Notes under the pieces: generated by a model
Told to the model about the DNA's origin: nothing
Seen by the model: only the letters and a program-made list of their open reading frames with translations
The model's database searches: none
Source of the DNA: Desulfofustis sp.
Lineage (GTDB): Bacteria > Desulfobacterota > Desulfobulbia > Desulfobulbales > Desulfocapsaceae
NCBI GenBank assembly: GCA_030145365.1
Contig: JAQYVS010000329.1
Coordinates: 1 to 8,681, forward strand
DNA: 8,681 nucleotides
Reading direction: 5' to 3'
In this document: positions 1 to 6,326 of the stretch, piece by piece
Layout of the letters: every line of letters begins with the position of its first letter
Numbering within the stretch: position 1 is the stretch's first letter
Translations under genes and position numbers: made by a program

Positions 1-696
1 CACCCGGATATCGAAATCGCTGCCTGAAACTGCATTAACCGCATCGGTCATGATGCTGATCGCATCGGGTTTGTTATTCTCGATACCGATTGCACAGGTT
101 GTGATCCCGAGAATTTTCAGCAGAATTTTGGCACCTTCAACAATCTCTTCTGCTTTCTCCAGCATCATTCGATGATCTGCAGTGATGTAAGGTTCGCACT
201 CGGCTCCATTTAGCAGGAGGGTATCAACTGGATTATCGGCCGGCGGCTTCAATTTGACATGGGTAGGAAAACCAGCTCCACCAATCCCAATGATCCCGGC
301 CTGATGAACCTTTTGTAATAATTCTTCAGCAGAACTTCCCTGCCAGTCAGTTTTGGTCTCCCAACGTGCAGGCGCTGCCTCCTGGTCAACTTTGAGTGTG
401 ATCGATGGCGCACTAACCCGTATCGGGTGAGCAGAAACAGCCAGGGCCTTTACTGATCCGGAAACGGGGGCATGTAGCGGTACACCAAGCCCTCTGCTTA
501 CCTCACCGAGCAGGTCTCCCTCATTTACTTCCTCACGCTTCTTGACAACCGGACTGCACGGTGCTCCGATATGCTGTCCGAGTATCAGTTCCAGCTCAGC
601 CGGCAACGCCATCAACTCAACCGGTAGTTTTTCCGTTAATGCTTTTGATTCAGGCGGATGAACCCCGCCTTTTGGAAATGTAAGATTTGCTGCCAT
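1..696 (-). CDS. rnfC: RnfC, ion-translocating ferredoxin:NAD+ oxidoreductase subunit C (5' part, cut by window edge)
   Basis: The first 232 residues read open from ATG at 696 to the left edge; the C-terminal half, where RnfC proteins carry their 4Fe-4S ferredoxin motifs, lies outside. Seen: an RnfC N-terminal domain with FPKGGVHPP (residues 7-15) and QHIGAPCSPV (41-50), a biotinyl-like HAPVSGSVK stretch (75-83), then the Nqo1-like nucleotide/FMN-binding glycine loop GIIGIGGAGFPT (134-145) and NGAECEPY (163-170). Known: RnfC is the cytoplasmic subunit of the Rnf membrane complex that carries the NADH site and couples ferredoxin:NAD+ electron transfer to Na+ or H+ translocation. The gene lies 39 bases downstream of the DHOD-like gene on the same strand, so the two are probably co-transcribed. 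No good Shine-Dalgarno precedes the ATG; an 8-base palindrome ACCCGGGT (697-704) abuts it. Family assignment is very secure. Confidence 0.95.
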   Translation of the reverse strand, partial: MAANLTFPKGGVHPPESKALTEKLPVELMALPAELELILGQHIGAPCSPVVKKREEVNEGDLLGEVSRGLGVPLHAPVSGSVKALAVSAHPIRVSAPSITLKVDQEAAPARWETKTDWQGSSAEELLQKVHQAGIIGIGGAGFPTHVKLKPPADNPVDTLLLNGAECEPYITADHRMMLEKAEEIVEGAKILLKILGITTCAIGIENNKPDAISIMTDAVNAVSGSDFDIRV

Positions 697-735
697 ACCC
701 GGGTCCCGATTAACTCTTGTTTTATGTTTCTATTA

Positions 736-1719
736 TTAGGAAATGCCTGAATAATGCTTCATGAACTGGATTCGCTCAAAGGCTGACTGGTCCCCTTTAA
801 AATGGTAGGAGAGGCGCCCTCTGAAATCGTCAACCCTGTTGAAAGATTGGCTCTCCATCCAGTCCTCAAGACCTTCCAGAATCTCGCGTATCCGCTCGGT
901 TCCATTGTTATATACTGTTGAGACAACCTGCACCGCTTTGGCACCGGCCAGTAACATCTTGACCGCCCCATCCGCATCATGAACGCCCGTGGAGGCAGCA
1001 AAATCGCTCTCGACAATTCCCGACAACAAGGCTATCCAGCGAAGCGGCAATGAGGCATCCTCCGGATTACTGAAAACACCGGCTGAACTCAATTCCATCT
1101 TATGTATATTGATATCTGGCTGATAGTAACGATTAAACAGTACAAAACCAGCTACCTTGCCGGTCCAGAATATTCGCGACACCAAATTTGCCAAAGAAGA
1201 AGAGTAGCTGCTCATTTTCAAGGAAACTGGAATATTCAGTTCTTTGCTTACTTTATCGAGCACGTCAAAATAGATCTGCTCGTAATCATTGCAGGTTCTT
1301 CTTGGATCGCTTGGCAATAAGGAAATATTGATTTCCAATGCGTCGGCTCCAGCCTTCTCGAACTTTTCGGCAAATCTCGTCCACTCCGCTGCGGTAACGC
1401 AATTAAGGCTTGCTATAACGGGAATATCCACACGTTGTTTCACATCACGTATCATGTCCAGATATTCTGTCACCGCTGTATCTCTGGTGTATTCCTTGAT
1501 GTAATCGTAGGCTTCGGGATAATCAGTCTGATAATCGTCAATATTCTGTTTAAGTTCAGCTTCGATCTGTTCTTCAAAAAGAGATTTCAAGACCACAGCA
1601 CCAGCCCCAGCCTCTGCCAGTTCCTGGATTTTTGCTGCCGAACCGGTCAATCCACAGCTCCCGACAACAATCGGATTTGTCAATCGAAGCCCAAGATAAC
1701 TCGTTGTCAGATCTTTCAT
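736..1719 (-). CDS. Dihydroorotate dehydrogenase-like flavoprotein, function unassigned
   Basis: A complete 327-residue protein with the FMN-binding TIM-barrel architecture of class 1 dihydroorotate dehydrogenases. Visible landmarks are NPIVVGSCGLTGS (15-27), a lysine in VVLKSLF (K45), ASLNC (103-107), EINIS (129-133), a second lysine in SLKMS (K168), FNRYY (195-199) and a C-terminal phosphate-binding region, TGVHDADGAVKMLLAGAKAV (244-263). Where true class 1 enzymes have N-x-S-C-P-N, this protein reads NISLLPSD (131-138), so the usual catalytic cysteine is missing. It is therefore probably not PyrD but a member of the separate 'dihydroorotate dehydrogenase-like' group, whose substrate I cannot name. 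The start at 1719 is supported by GAGAGG about eight bases upstream. It lies directly upstream of rnfC, which suggests a role in electron transfer or redox metabolism rather than pyrimidine synthesis; that is inference. Confidence 0.88.
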   Translation of the reverse strand: MKDLTTSYLGLRLTNPIVVGSCGLTGSAAKIQELAEAGAGAVVLKSLFEEQIEAELKQNIDDYQTDYPEAYDYIKEYTRDTAVTEYLDMIRDVKQRVDIPVIASLNCVTAAEWTRFAEKFEKAGADALEINISLLPSDPRRTCNDYEQIYFDVLDKVSKELNIPVSLKMSSYSSSLANLVSRIFWTGKVAGFVLFNRYYQPDINIHKMELSSAGVFSNPEDASLPLRWIALLSGIVESDFAASTGVHDADGAVKMLLAGAKAVQVVSTVYNNGTERIREILEGLEDWMESQSFNRVDDFRGRLSYHFKGDQSAFERIQFMKHYSGIS

Positions 1720-1790
1720 ATCCCCATCCTCTCACTAAGGGTTGAGAAACGTCTTATTGCCCAGCCATTCCCGCTGCACAATCCGCACAA

Positions 1791-1819
1791 AAAATAGCAC
1801 TCACACCTGCTTTTGTGCA
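1791..1819 (-). promoter_or_regulatory. Candidate sigma-70 promoter for the DHOD-like/rnfC operon
   Basis: On the minus strand TGCACA (-35, 4/6 matches) is followed after 17 bases by TATTTT (-10, 4/6), with TGC immediately before the -10 as in extended -10 promoters. The predicted transcript would start near 1784, giving a leader of about 65 bases before the ATG at 1719. This was scored by eye only and the region is AT-rich, so chance matches are likely. Confidence 0.3.
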
Positions 1820-1926
1820 TAAAACCAAAACCTGTCTGAGTACCAAAAAGTTTTTTAAAAATCAAGCTAGATTTAATAAATTACTATTCAGTTTATTCTC
1901 ATAGTTATGAAAAATCGCTGTTTTGT

Positions 1927-1941
1927 TCTGGTCTTACCAGA
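1927..1941. promoter_or_regulatory. Palindromic operator candidate, TCTGGT-N3-ACCAGA
   Basis: A perfect 6-base inverted repeat with a 3-base centre (CTT) lies in the middle of the divergent region, between the two candidate promoters. The core GGT-N3-ACC has the geometry bound by FadR-subfamily GntR regulators such as PdhR. No T-tract follows on either strand, so it is not an intrinsic terminator. Which regulator binds, if any, cannot be told from the window. Confidence 0.4.
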
Positions 1942-2012
1942 TAAAAATGGATTTTAAAACAGTGCAACAATGTTGATCACAAAAATTCGCATCATTTTCT
2001 CTGCCTTTTTCA

Positions 2013-2040
2013 TTGCACTCCGATCCATGACTGCTACTAT
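2013..2040 (+). promoter_or_regulatory. Candidate extended -10 promoter for the DMT transporter gene
   Basis: TTGCAC (2013-2018, 3/6 to the -35 consensus) is followed after 16 bases by TACTAT (2035-2040, 4/6), with TGC directly before it, an extended -10 element. Transcription would begin near 2047, leaving a leader of about 34 bases before the ATG at 2081. Confidence 0.35.
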
Positions 2041-2080
2041 CCGGTTCTCATGTAAACTTTTAACTACCTGATCTCTCTAA

Positions 2081-2980
2081 ATGAATCGTATTCCCGAACG
2101 TTACCAGGCCCCGGCACATATTGTGACGGGAGCTGTATTTATCAGTTTTTCAGGGGTTTGGGTAGCCTGGTCCCAGGTGGACCCGATGGTATCTGCTTTT
2201 TACCGCGTACTTTTCGGTGTGCTGTTCCTTGCCCCGGTCTGTTTGATAAAAGACAAAATTCAGCGCATATCGCCAAAGACCTCACTGCTTATCGTCTTGT
2301 GCGGACTGTGCTTTGCCGGTGATCTCTACTGTTGGCATATTTCAATTGTTTATGTGGGACCGGGTCTTGCGACAATTCTTGGTAATTTCCAGGTATTTGC
2401 CTTGACCATTGTCTCCCTGTTCTTTTTTGGGCAGCCGATTCGCGCTCTTTTCCTGGTCTCTCTCCCCCTCGCTTTTACCGGTTTATTTTTAATTATCGGT
2501 ATTAACTGGAGTTCGCTGCCGGAGCACTATCAGCTTGGTGTTTATTTTGGCCTGGCAACAGCATTTTTCTACGCACTATTCATCTTGTCTCTGAGAAAGA
2601 TTCAGCAGATAGAAAAAAATATCTCTTTCTTATATAATCTTCTGCTCGTCTCACTGGCCACAAGTCTTGTTCTGGCTCTGCTGATAATTATCTCCGGCAT
2701 CTCGTTTAAAATTCCAAACCTTACTTCACTGGGCTCACTGGTCGGCCTCGGCCTGTTCAGTCAAACCATCGGTTGGGCATATATCACCAAGAGCCTGCCC
2801 CTGGTCATGCCGTCGATGGCAGGCCTGATACTGCTGCTTCAACCGTCTCTGGCTTTTTTCTGGGATGTTTTGATTTTCGATCGCCCCACCTCTGCAATTC
2901 AATGGTTTGGGGTTCTCATTGTCCTCACGGCAATCTATCTGGGTATGCGTTCATCCCACAGAACAACTGACGGCAGATAA
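2081..2980 (+). CDS. EamA/DMT-superfamily transporter, ten membrane segments
   Basis: This 299-residue protein is strongly hydrophobic and shows the two tandem EamA repeats of drug/metabolite transporters. Membrane segments can be drawn at roughly 12-31, 36-56, 67-86, 93-114, 119-141, 151-170, 183-206, 216-234, 242-262 and 272-288. Family landmarks are FYR (40-42) at the start of helix 2, the GNF-type helix 4 (around 101-103) and, in the second repeat, QTIGWAYITKSLP (228-240) followed by LLLQPSLAFFWD (251-262). Length and topology are usual for the family. Members move amino acids, nucleosides, sugars or other metabolites across the inner membrane; the substrate here cannot be inferred. The start has no clear Shine-Dalgarno, but no better in-frame start is visible. 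The gene diverges from the DHOD-like/rnfC pair and could share regulation with it. Confidence 0.9.
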   Translation: MNRIPERYQAPAHIVTGAVFISFSGVWVAWSQVDPMVSAFYRVLFGVLFLAPVCLIKDKIQRISPKTSLLIVLCGLCFAGDLYCWHISIVYVGPGLATILGNFQVFALTIVSLFFFGQPIRALFLVSLPLAFTGLFLIIGINWSSLPEHYQLGVYFGLATAFFYALFILSLRKIQQIEKNISFLYNLLLVSLATSLVLALLIIISGISFKIPNLTSLGSLVGLGLFSQTIGWAYITKSLPLVMPSMAGLILLLQPSLAFFWDVLIFDRPTSAIQWFGVLIVLTAIYLGMRSSHRTTDGR

Positions 2981-3026
2981 AAAATGTTGGCGGCCAAGCA
3001 ACAAGGGAATATGTCATTGTTTGGCT

Positions 3027-3055
3027 ATGGAAAAATTTGCAAGGGGAACTATAAT
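3027..3055 (+). promoter_or_regulatory. Candidate promoter for the cupin gene (perfect TATAAT)
   Basis: A perfect -10 hexamer TATAAT lies at 3050-3055 in the 119-base gap before the cupin gene. The -35 at 17-base spacing, ATGGAA (3027-3032), matches only 3/6. A start near 3062 would give a leader of about 38 bases. The cupin gene could therefore be expressed independently of the transporter upstream, although read-through is also possible because no terminator separates them. Confidence 0.4.
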
Positions 3056-3099
3056 AAGTGGAACACAAACAAGAATCATTCATTTAACCCAGGACAATC

Positions 3100-3453
3100 A
3101 TGAAAGTTGTATCACACTACGAAACGCTCGAATCGAGCCAGTTTGACGGAGATGCGGTAAAAGGTGTGGCAGGGAGAATTGCCATCGGCAAAGAAGATGG
3201 TGCAGCCAATTTCTGCATGAGAATTTTCACCGTGGCTCCCGGCGGTTTTACTCCGCGTCATTCGCACGACTGGGAACACGAAATACTGATTCATGCCGGT
3301 GCAGGTCAGGTTCTGCAAGCCGGTCAATGGACTGATGTATCAACGGGGTCGGTGATATTTATTCCGGGCAACGAAGATCACCAGTTTCGCAATAACTCCG
3401 ATGCGGATCTGGTCTTTGCCTGCCTGATACCTAAAGGTGCCCCCGAGCTGTAA
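3100..3453 (+). CDS. Small single-domain cupin protein
   Basis: This 117-residue protein is a one-domain cupin. Motif 1 is complete: G48, then H54-x-H56, then E61. Motif 2 is also complete: G83, P89-G90, H94 and N98. H54, H56, E61 and H94 form the standard metal-binding set, so a bound divalent metal (Fe, Mn, Zn or Ni) is expected. There is no signal peptide, so it should be cytoplasmic. The start at 3100 is supported by AGGA at 3091-3094, five bases before ATG. Small stand-alone cupins range from dioxygenases and isomerases to metabolite-binding proteins, and no specific reaction can be assigned. It is co-oriented with the DMT transporter and convergent with the next gene, leaving 28 bases between stop codons. 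Confidence 0.88.
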   Translation: MKVVSHYETLESSQFDGDAVKGVAGRIAIGKEDGAANFCMRIFTVAPGGFTPRHSHDWEHEILIHAGAGQVLQAGQWTDVSTGSVIFIPGNEDHQFRNNSDADLVFACLIPKGAPEL

Positions 3454-3481
3454 CTTCTCGGCCCCCCGGTACCGCTCCAGG

Positions 3482-4048
3482 CTATTTACCCAACAGGCCT
3501 TTACGCAAGTCCTTACCAACGGGCTTTTTGCCGAGCCAGATGGAGAGCAGCAGGTCGTTAAACGCTTTACCGGTGATAATACCTCTTTCCCGGTTTGCTA
3601 TGGTGACCTGCGTCCCCGTCTCGGGAATATAGTCAAGGACAATCCGATCCCCTTTTTTGACTGATTCAAACATTGCGTTGAACGTTTCCATCTCTTCTTT
3701 CAGCGTGTCGAGCTGTTGGGGACTTCCGTTGTTTTTGAATCCCTCATTCCAGGCCTCAACCAGATCTTCTTTTCCCACTTTACTATAGAGAAAATGCATG
3801 ATCATCTGTTTTCCACCCGCGTCATTGATGACCGACTCTGCGTTGTCACTCTTGTTTTCAAGGTAGAGCATGGCCAGGTATACCTTGAAAACAAATTTGG
3901 AGCGAAGGCCCGTTCCGTTTAACTGCAGAATTGTTCCGTCCCTTTGACTTATTTCTTCAGCCACATCCACACCTGCAATCTCCAACGCCTGAACCGGTAA
4001 GACGAACATCAGGGTCACAGCCAGTGCGGTAAGCAATCTTGCAATCAT
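3482..4048 (-). CDS. Secreted chalcone isomerase-like protein
   Basis: This 188-residue protein has a clear Sec signal peptide: MIAR, a hydrophobic core (5-17), and a V-Q-A site predicting cleavage after A21. The mature part matches the bacterial chalcone-isomerase-like family: LNGTGLRSKFVFKVYLAMLY (43-62), a W-NEGFKNN region (100-107), GDRIVLDYIPETGTQV (133-148), and a C-terminal ISIWLGKKPVG-type ending (about 168-178). Known: plant relatives cyclise chalcones or bind fatty acids. Bacterial periplasmic homologues are widespread and mostly uncharacterised, so a flavonoid reaction should not be assumed. The start is supported by GAGGAGG (complement of 4054-4060), close upstream of ATG. The gene stands alone, convergent with the cupin and divergent from the small membrane ORF. 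Confidence 0.88.
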   Translation of the reverse strand: MIARLLTALAVTLMFVLPVQALEIAGVDVAEEISQRDGTILQLNGTGLRSKFVFKVYLAMLYLENKSDNAESVINDAGGKQMIMHFLYSKVGKEDLVEAWNEGFKNNGSPQQLDTLKEEMETFNAMFESVKKGDRIVLDYIPETGTQVTIANRERGIITGKAFNDLLLSIWLGKKPVGKDLRKGLLGK

Positions 4049-4152
4049 AGGAGCCTCCTCAGTTTGCCCGGAAAAACATCACGGGTTCTTCTTATTTGTA
4101 TTGCTACTCTTGGAAAACAAAAAAAAAAGATAAAAAGCAACAAAAAAGCGTT

Positions 4153-4174
4153 GGGTGATCACTTGGTGATACCC
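4153..4174. repeat. Bulged inverted repeat between divergent genes
   Basis: GGGT (4153-4156) and ATCAC (4158-4162) pair with GTGAT (4166-4170) and ACCC (4171-4174) around a TTG loop, with one unpaired G at 4157, giving nine base pairs. It also contains the palindrome GTGATCAC (4155-4162 region) and a direct repeat of GGTGAT. On the plus strand it lies about 50 bases upstream of the small ORF at 4223 and could be an operator there. On the minus strand it is followed, after a short AACGC spacer, by TTTTTT and further T-tracts. It could therefore terminate leftward read-through from aspS before the chalcone-isomerase-like gene. I cannot choose between the two roles. Confidence 0.5.
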
Positions 4175-4210
4175 CTCTGGCTGTATCCTTATCCTCAATG
4201 ATACAAAAAG

Positions 4211-4216
4211 AGGAGG
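4211..4216 (+). promoter_or_regulatory. Strong Shine-Dalgarno for the 77-residue ORF
   Basis: AGGAGG lies six bases before the ATG at 4223, within a purine-rich run. This is among the best ribosome binding sites in the window and is the main argument that the small ORF is translated. Confidence 0.6.
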
Positions 4217-4222
4217 AAGACG

Positions 4223-4456
4223 ATGAAACAGATGCATGGGTTAGCCACACAGACAAATTTTCCAATTTTCACTTCAAAGCTTGGTGAAAGGACCTTGTTC
4301 TTCAGTCTTTGGAGTAAGCTGAAGCAGAAAATGAGTCAGCATGTGCCAAGCCGCCGCCACCTCCTGCTTTCAGGAGCGGCGACGGTCGGCATCACCGTGC
4401 TGGTTGCAGCAACCAGTTATTTATTTTTTATACAGCTAGCTGCCAATGGATGGTAG
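4223..4456 (+). CDS. Small single-pass membrane protein of unknown function with a Tat-like motif
   Basis: I do not recognise this 77-residue protein. Residues 1-45 are polar with a net positive charge. The segment from about L47 to A74 is one long hydrophobic helix, and the protein ends three residues later in NGW. The helix is preceded by SRRHLLL (43-49), close to the twin-arginine consensus S-R-R-x-F-L-K, but nothing folded follows it. It would most simply sit in the inner membrane with its N-terminus in the cytoplasm. Support for reality is an excellent Shine-Dalgarno and coding-like base use. Against it are the lack of a recognised family and a terminator-like hairpin within its last third. 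It diverges from the chalcone-isomerase-like gene and converges on aspS, ending 15 bases from the aspS stop. Confidence 0.55.
   Translation: MKQMHGLATQTNFPIFTSKLGERTLFFSLWSKLKQKMSQHVPSRRHLLLSGAATVGITVLVAATSYLFFIQLAANGW
4400..4429 (+). terminator. Terminator-like hairpin and T-tract inside the small ORF
   Basis: CTGGTTG (4400-4406) and CAACCAG (4410-4416) form a perfect 7-base stem with a CAG loop. It is followed directly by a T-rich tract in which 11 of the 13 bases from 4417 to 4429 are T. This is the layout of a rho-independent terminator for rightward transcription. Upstream, CTCCTG/CAGGAG (4361-4376) with a TTT-containing loop, extended by CGCCG/CGGCG across a bulge, forms another stable hairpin. 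Because the structure lies in codons of the small protein, it may be coincidental, an attenuator, or the end of a small RNA. Confidence 0.4.
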
Positions 4457-4471
4457 AAGCTGTTAGAAAAA

Positions 4472-6256
4472 TCATTCTTTCCAGTCGGGTCTGATGTGCA
4501 ACTCGGTTAATTGTTTTCGTTCAACCCGGGATGGGGCATCGGTGAGTGGGCAGGTTGCTTTTTGGGTTTTCGGAAAAGCGATAACATGTCTGATCGAGTC
4601 ACTGCCGGTAATTAACATCAACAGCCGATCAAGGCCGAAAGCAATGCCCCCGTGGGGCGGGGCTCCATACTGGAGGGCTTTGAGGAGAAAACCAAACTTT
4701 TCTTCGGCTTCTTCTTCGGTAATAGACAATGCCTTCAAGACTTTAAGTTGGATTTTGGGATCGTGAATACGAATTGAACCACCGCCGATTTCAGTACCGT
4801 TTAATACCAGATCATAGGCCCTGCTGTACACACTGCCGGGATCTTCGTCTAACTTGTCAACATCGCTTTCCCGTGGCGCGGTAAAGGGGTGATGAAGTGC
4901 CTGAAACCGCTTTTCTTTTTCGTCATATTCAACAAGGGGAAAATCGGTGACCCAGATAAAATTAAAGTCATTTTTGTCAAGCATCTCAAGCCTTCGGGCC
5001 AATTCGCAGCGCAATTCCCCCAGCACCTGAAAAACGATGGAAGGTTTGTCTGCACCGAAAAACAGAAGATCGCCAGGCGCCGCCTCAAGGGTTTCAGCAA
5101 TCCTTTGACGCTCAGCATCGGAAAAGAATTTGGCGATTGGCGATTGCCAGCTGCCGTCTTCCTTCACCTTGACCCAGGCCAACCCCCTTGCTCCGAATTG
5201 AACGGCAAAATCAGTGAGATCATCAAGTTCTTTGCGGGTAAATGTGGCACAGCCCTTGGCATTAATTGCCCGAACAGTGCCCCCGCTCTCAGCCGCTCCT
5301 CTGAATACCTTAAAGTCACAGGCGGCAGCAATATCAGTCAAATCGACAAGTTCCAGGCCGAAGCGGGTATCAGGGCGATCGGTGCCGAATCGAGCCATGG
5401 CCTCATCATAGGCGATTCGTTTAAATGACTGGCCAACATCAAGGTCCCGGGTCTTTTTGAATAAGGCAGCAATCATACCCTCAACTACGTCAATCACCTG
5501 CTCCTCATCAACAAAAGACAATTCCATATCGATCTGGGTGAATTCGGGCTGCCGATCGGCACGGAGATCTTCATCTCTAAAACATTTTACAATCTGATAA
5601 TAGCGGTCCATACCGGCAATCATCAAGAGCTGTTTGAACAATTGGGGAGACTGGGGCAACGCAAAAAACCTTCCGGCATTAACCCGACTCGGAACCAGAT
5701 AATCCCGTGCGCCTTCAGGAGTTGATTTGGTCAACATCGGTGTTTCGACGTCAATGAAACCTTTCTCGTTTAGATAGTCTCTGATCGACTGTACCGCCTG
5801 ATGCCTGATCATCAGATTAGCTGTCATATCGGGTTTTCTCAGATCAAGATACCGATACTGCAACCGCAGATTATCCGACACTTCGGTTTCTTCATCCAGT
5901 GGAAACGGTGGCGTTTCACTGGTATTGAGAATGTTCAGACTGTCGACCAGTACCTCAATTTCACCAGTGGCAAGCTTGGGATTGGCCATATCTCCTGGAC
6001 GCGGCTCCACCCGACCCTGTACTGCAATAACCCACTCGCTTCGCAGGCGATGGGCCTTGGCATGGACTTCCGGATTCACCTCCGGATTGAACACTACCTG
6101 GGTAAGTCCTTCTCTATCCCGCAGATCAATAAAGATCACGCCTCCGTGATCGCGTCTGCGAAGTACCCAGCCCATCAAGGTTACCGTTTCTCCCACATTG
6201 GCCAGGTTCAAGTTATTATTGTGGTGCGTCCTGCGCATTGTTCCCAAAAAATCCAT
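4472..6256 (-). CDS. aspS: Aspartyl-tRNA synthetase, bacterial type
   Basis: This class II synthetase of 594 residues charges tRNA with aspartate in the cytoplasm, and its length is normal for bacterial AspRS. In order: an N-terminal OB-fold anticodon-binding domain (about 1-110) with GWVLRRRDHGG (29-39); the class II core, with motif 1 near 165-174, SPQLFKQ (203-209) and motif 2 FRDED (226-230); the bacterial GAD insertion (about 290-420); and motif 3 GIAFGLDRL (537-545). H37 in RRRDHGG is the residue known from Pseudomonas-type non-discriminating enzymes, where discriminating ones have Leu, so tRNA-Asn may also be aspartylated (inference). The gene follows hisS after 70 bases, a common pairing, and probably shares its transcript. 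The start at 6256 has a weak ribosome site; M7 is possible, but the longer N-terminus resembles related enzymes. Confidence 0.97.
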   Translation of the reverse strand: MDFLGTMRRTHHNNNLNLANVGETVTLMGWVLRRRDHGGVIFIDLRDREGLTQVVFNPEVNPEVHAKAHRLRSEWVIAVQGRVEPRPGDMANPKLATGEIEVLVDSLNILNTSETPPFPLDEETEVSDNLRLQYRYLDLRKPDMTANLMIRHQAVQSIRDYLNEKGFIDVETPMLTKSTPEGARDYLVPSRVNAGRFFALPQSPQLFKQLLMIAGMDRYYQIVKCFRDEDLRADRQPEFTQIDMELSFVDEEQVIDVVEGMIAALFKKTRDLDVGQSFKRIAYDEAMARFGTDRPDTRFGLELVDLTDIAAACDFKVFRGAAESGGTVRAINAKGCATFTRKELDDLTDFAVQFGARGLAWVKVKEDGSWQSPIAKFFSDAERQRIAETLEAAPGDLLFFGADKPSIVFQVLGELRCELARRLEMLDKNDFNFIWVTDFPLVEYDEKEKRFQALHHPFTAPRESDVDKLDEDPGSVYSRAYDLVLNGTEIGGGSIRIHDPKIQLKVLKALSITEEEAEEKFGFLLKALQYGAPPHGGIAFGLDRLLMLITGSDSIRHVIAFPKTQKATCPLTDAPSRVERKQLTELHIRPDWKE

Positions 6257-6326
6257 AATGTTAACTCATAGCCGGTATAACCCGACCTCGTTGTTGTATT
6301 TATTGTTGTTAAAGAACACGTCTATC

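Larger units (their letters stand above)
1720..2080. other. Divergent intergenic regulatory region
   Basis: These 361 bases separate the leftward DHOD-like/rnfC genes from the rightward DMT transporter. The centre (about 1840-1960) is strikingly AT-rich with A and T tracts. I find no convincing coding frame or RNA gene. It holds one candidate promoter for each direction and one clean palindrome, listed separately. Confidence 0.8.

Noticed and set aside
1968..1984. CRP/FNR-like site around TTGATCACA
   Set aside because: Only one half-site matches; the partner half at the required spacing is absent.
2981..3010. Possible terminator TTGG-CGG-CCAA after the transporter gene
   Set aside because: The stem is only four base pairs and no T-tract follows.
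4178..4192. Possible sigma-54 promoter (TGGC-N7-TTAT) before the small ORF
   Set aside because: The essential GC of the -12 element is replaced by AT, so the match is too weak.
4433..4442. Perfect palindrome CAGCTAGCTG
   Set aside because: It is a short self-complementary word inside coding sequence with no loop and no context suggesting a function.
4889..5428. Long rightward open frame opposite aspS
   Set aside because: It is antisense to strongly conserved AspRS catalytic and GAD sequence and has no family match. It is a shadow frame.
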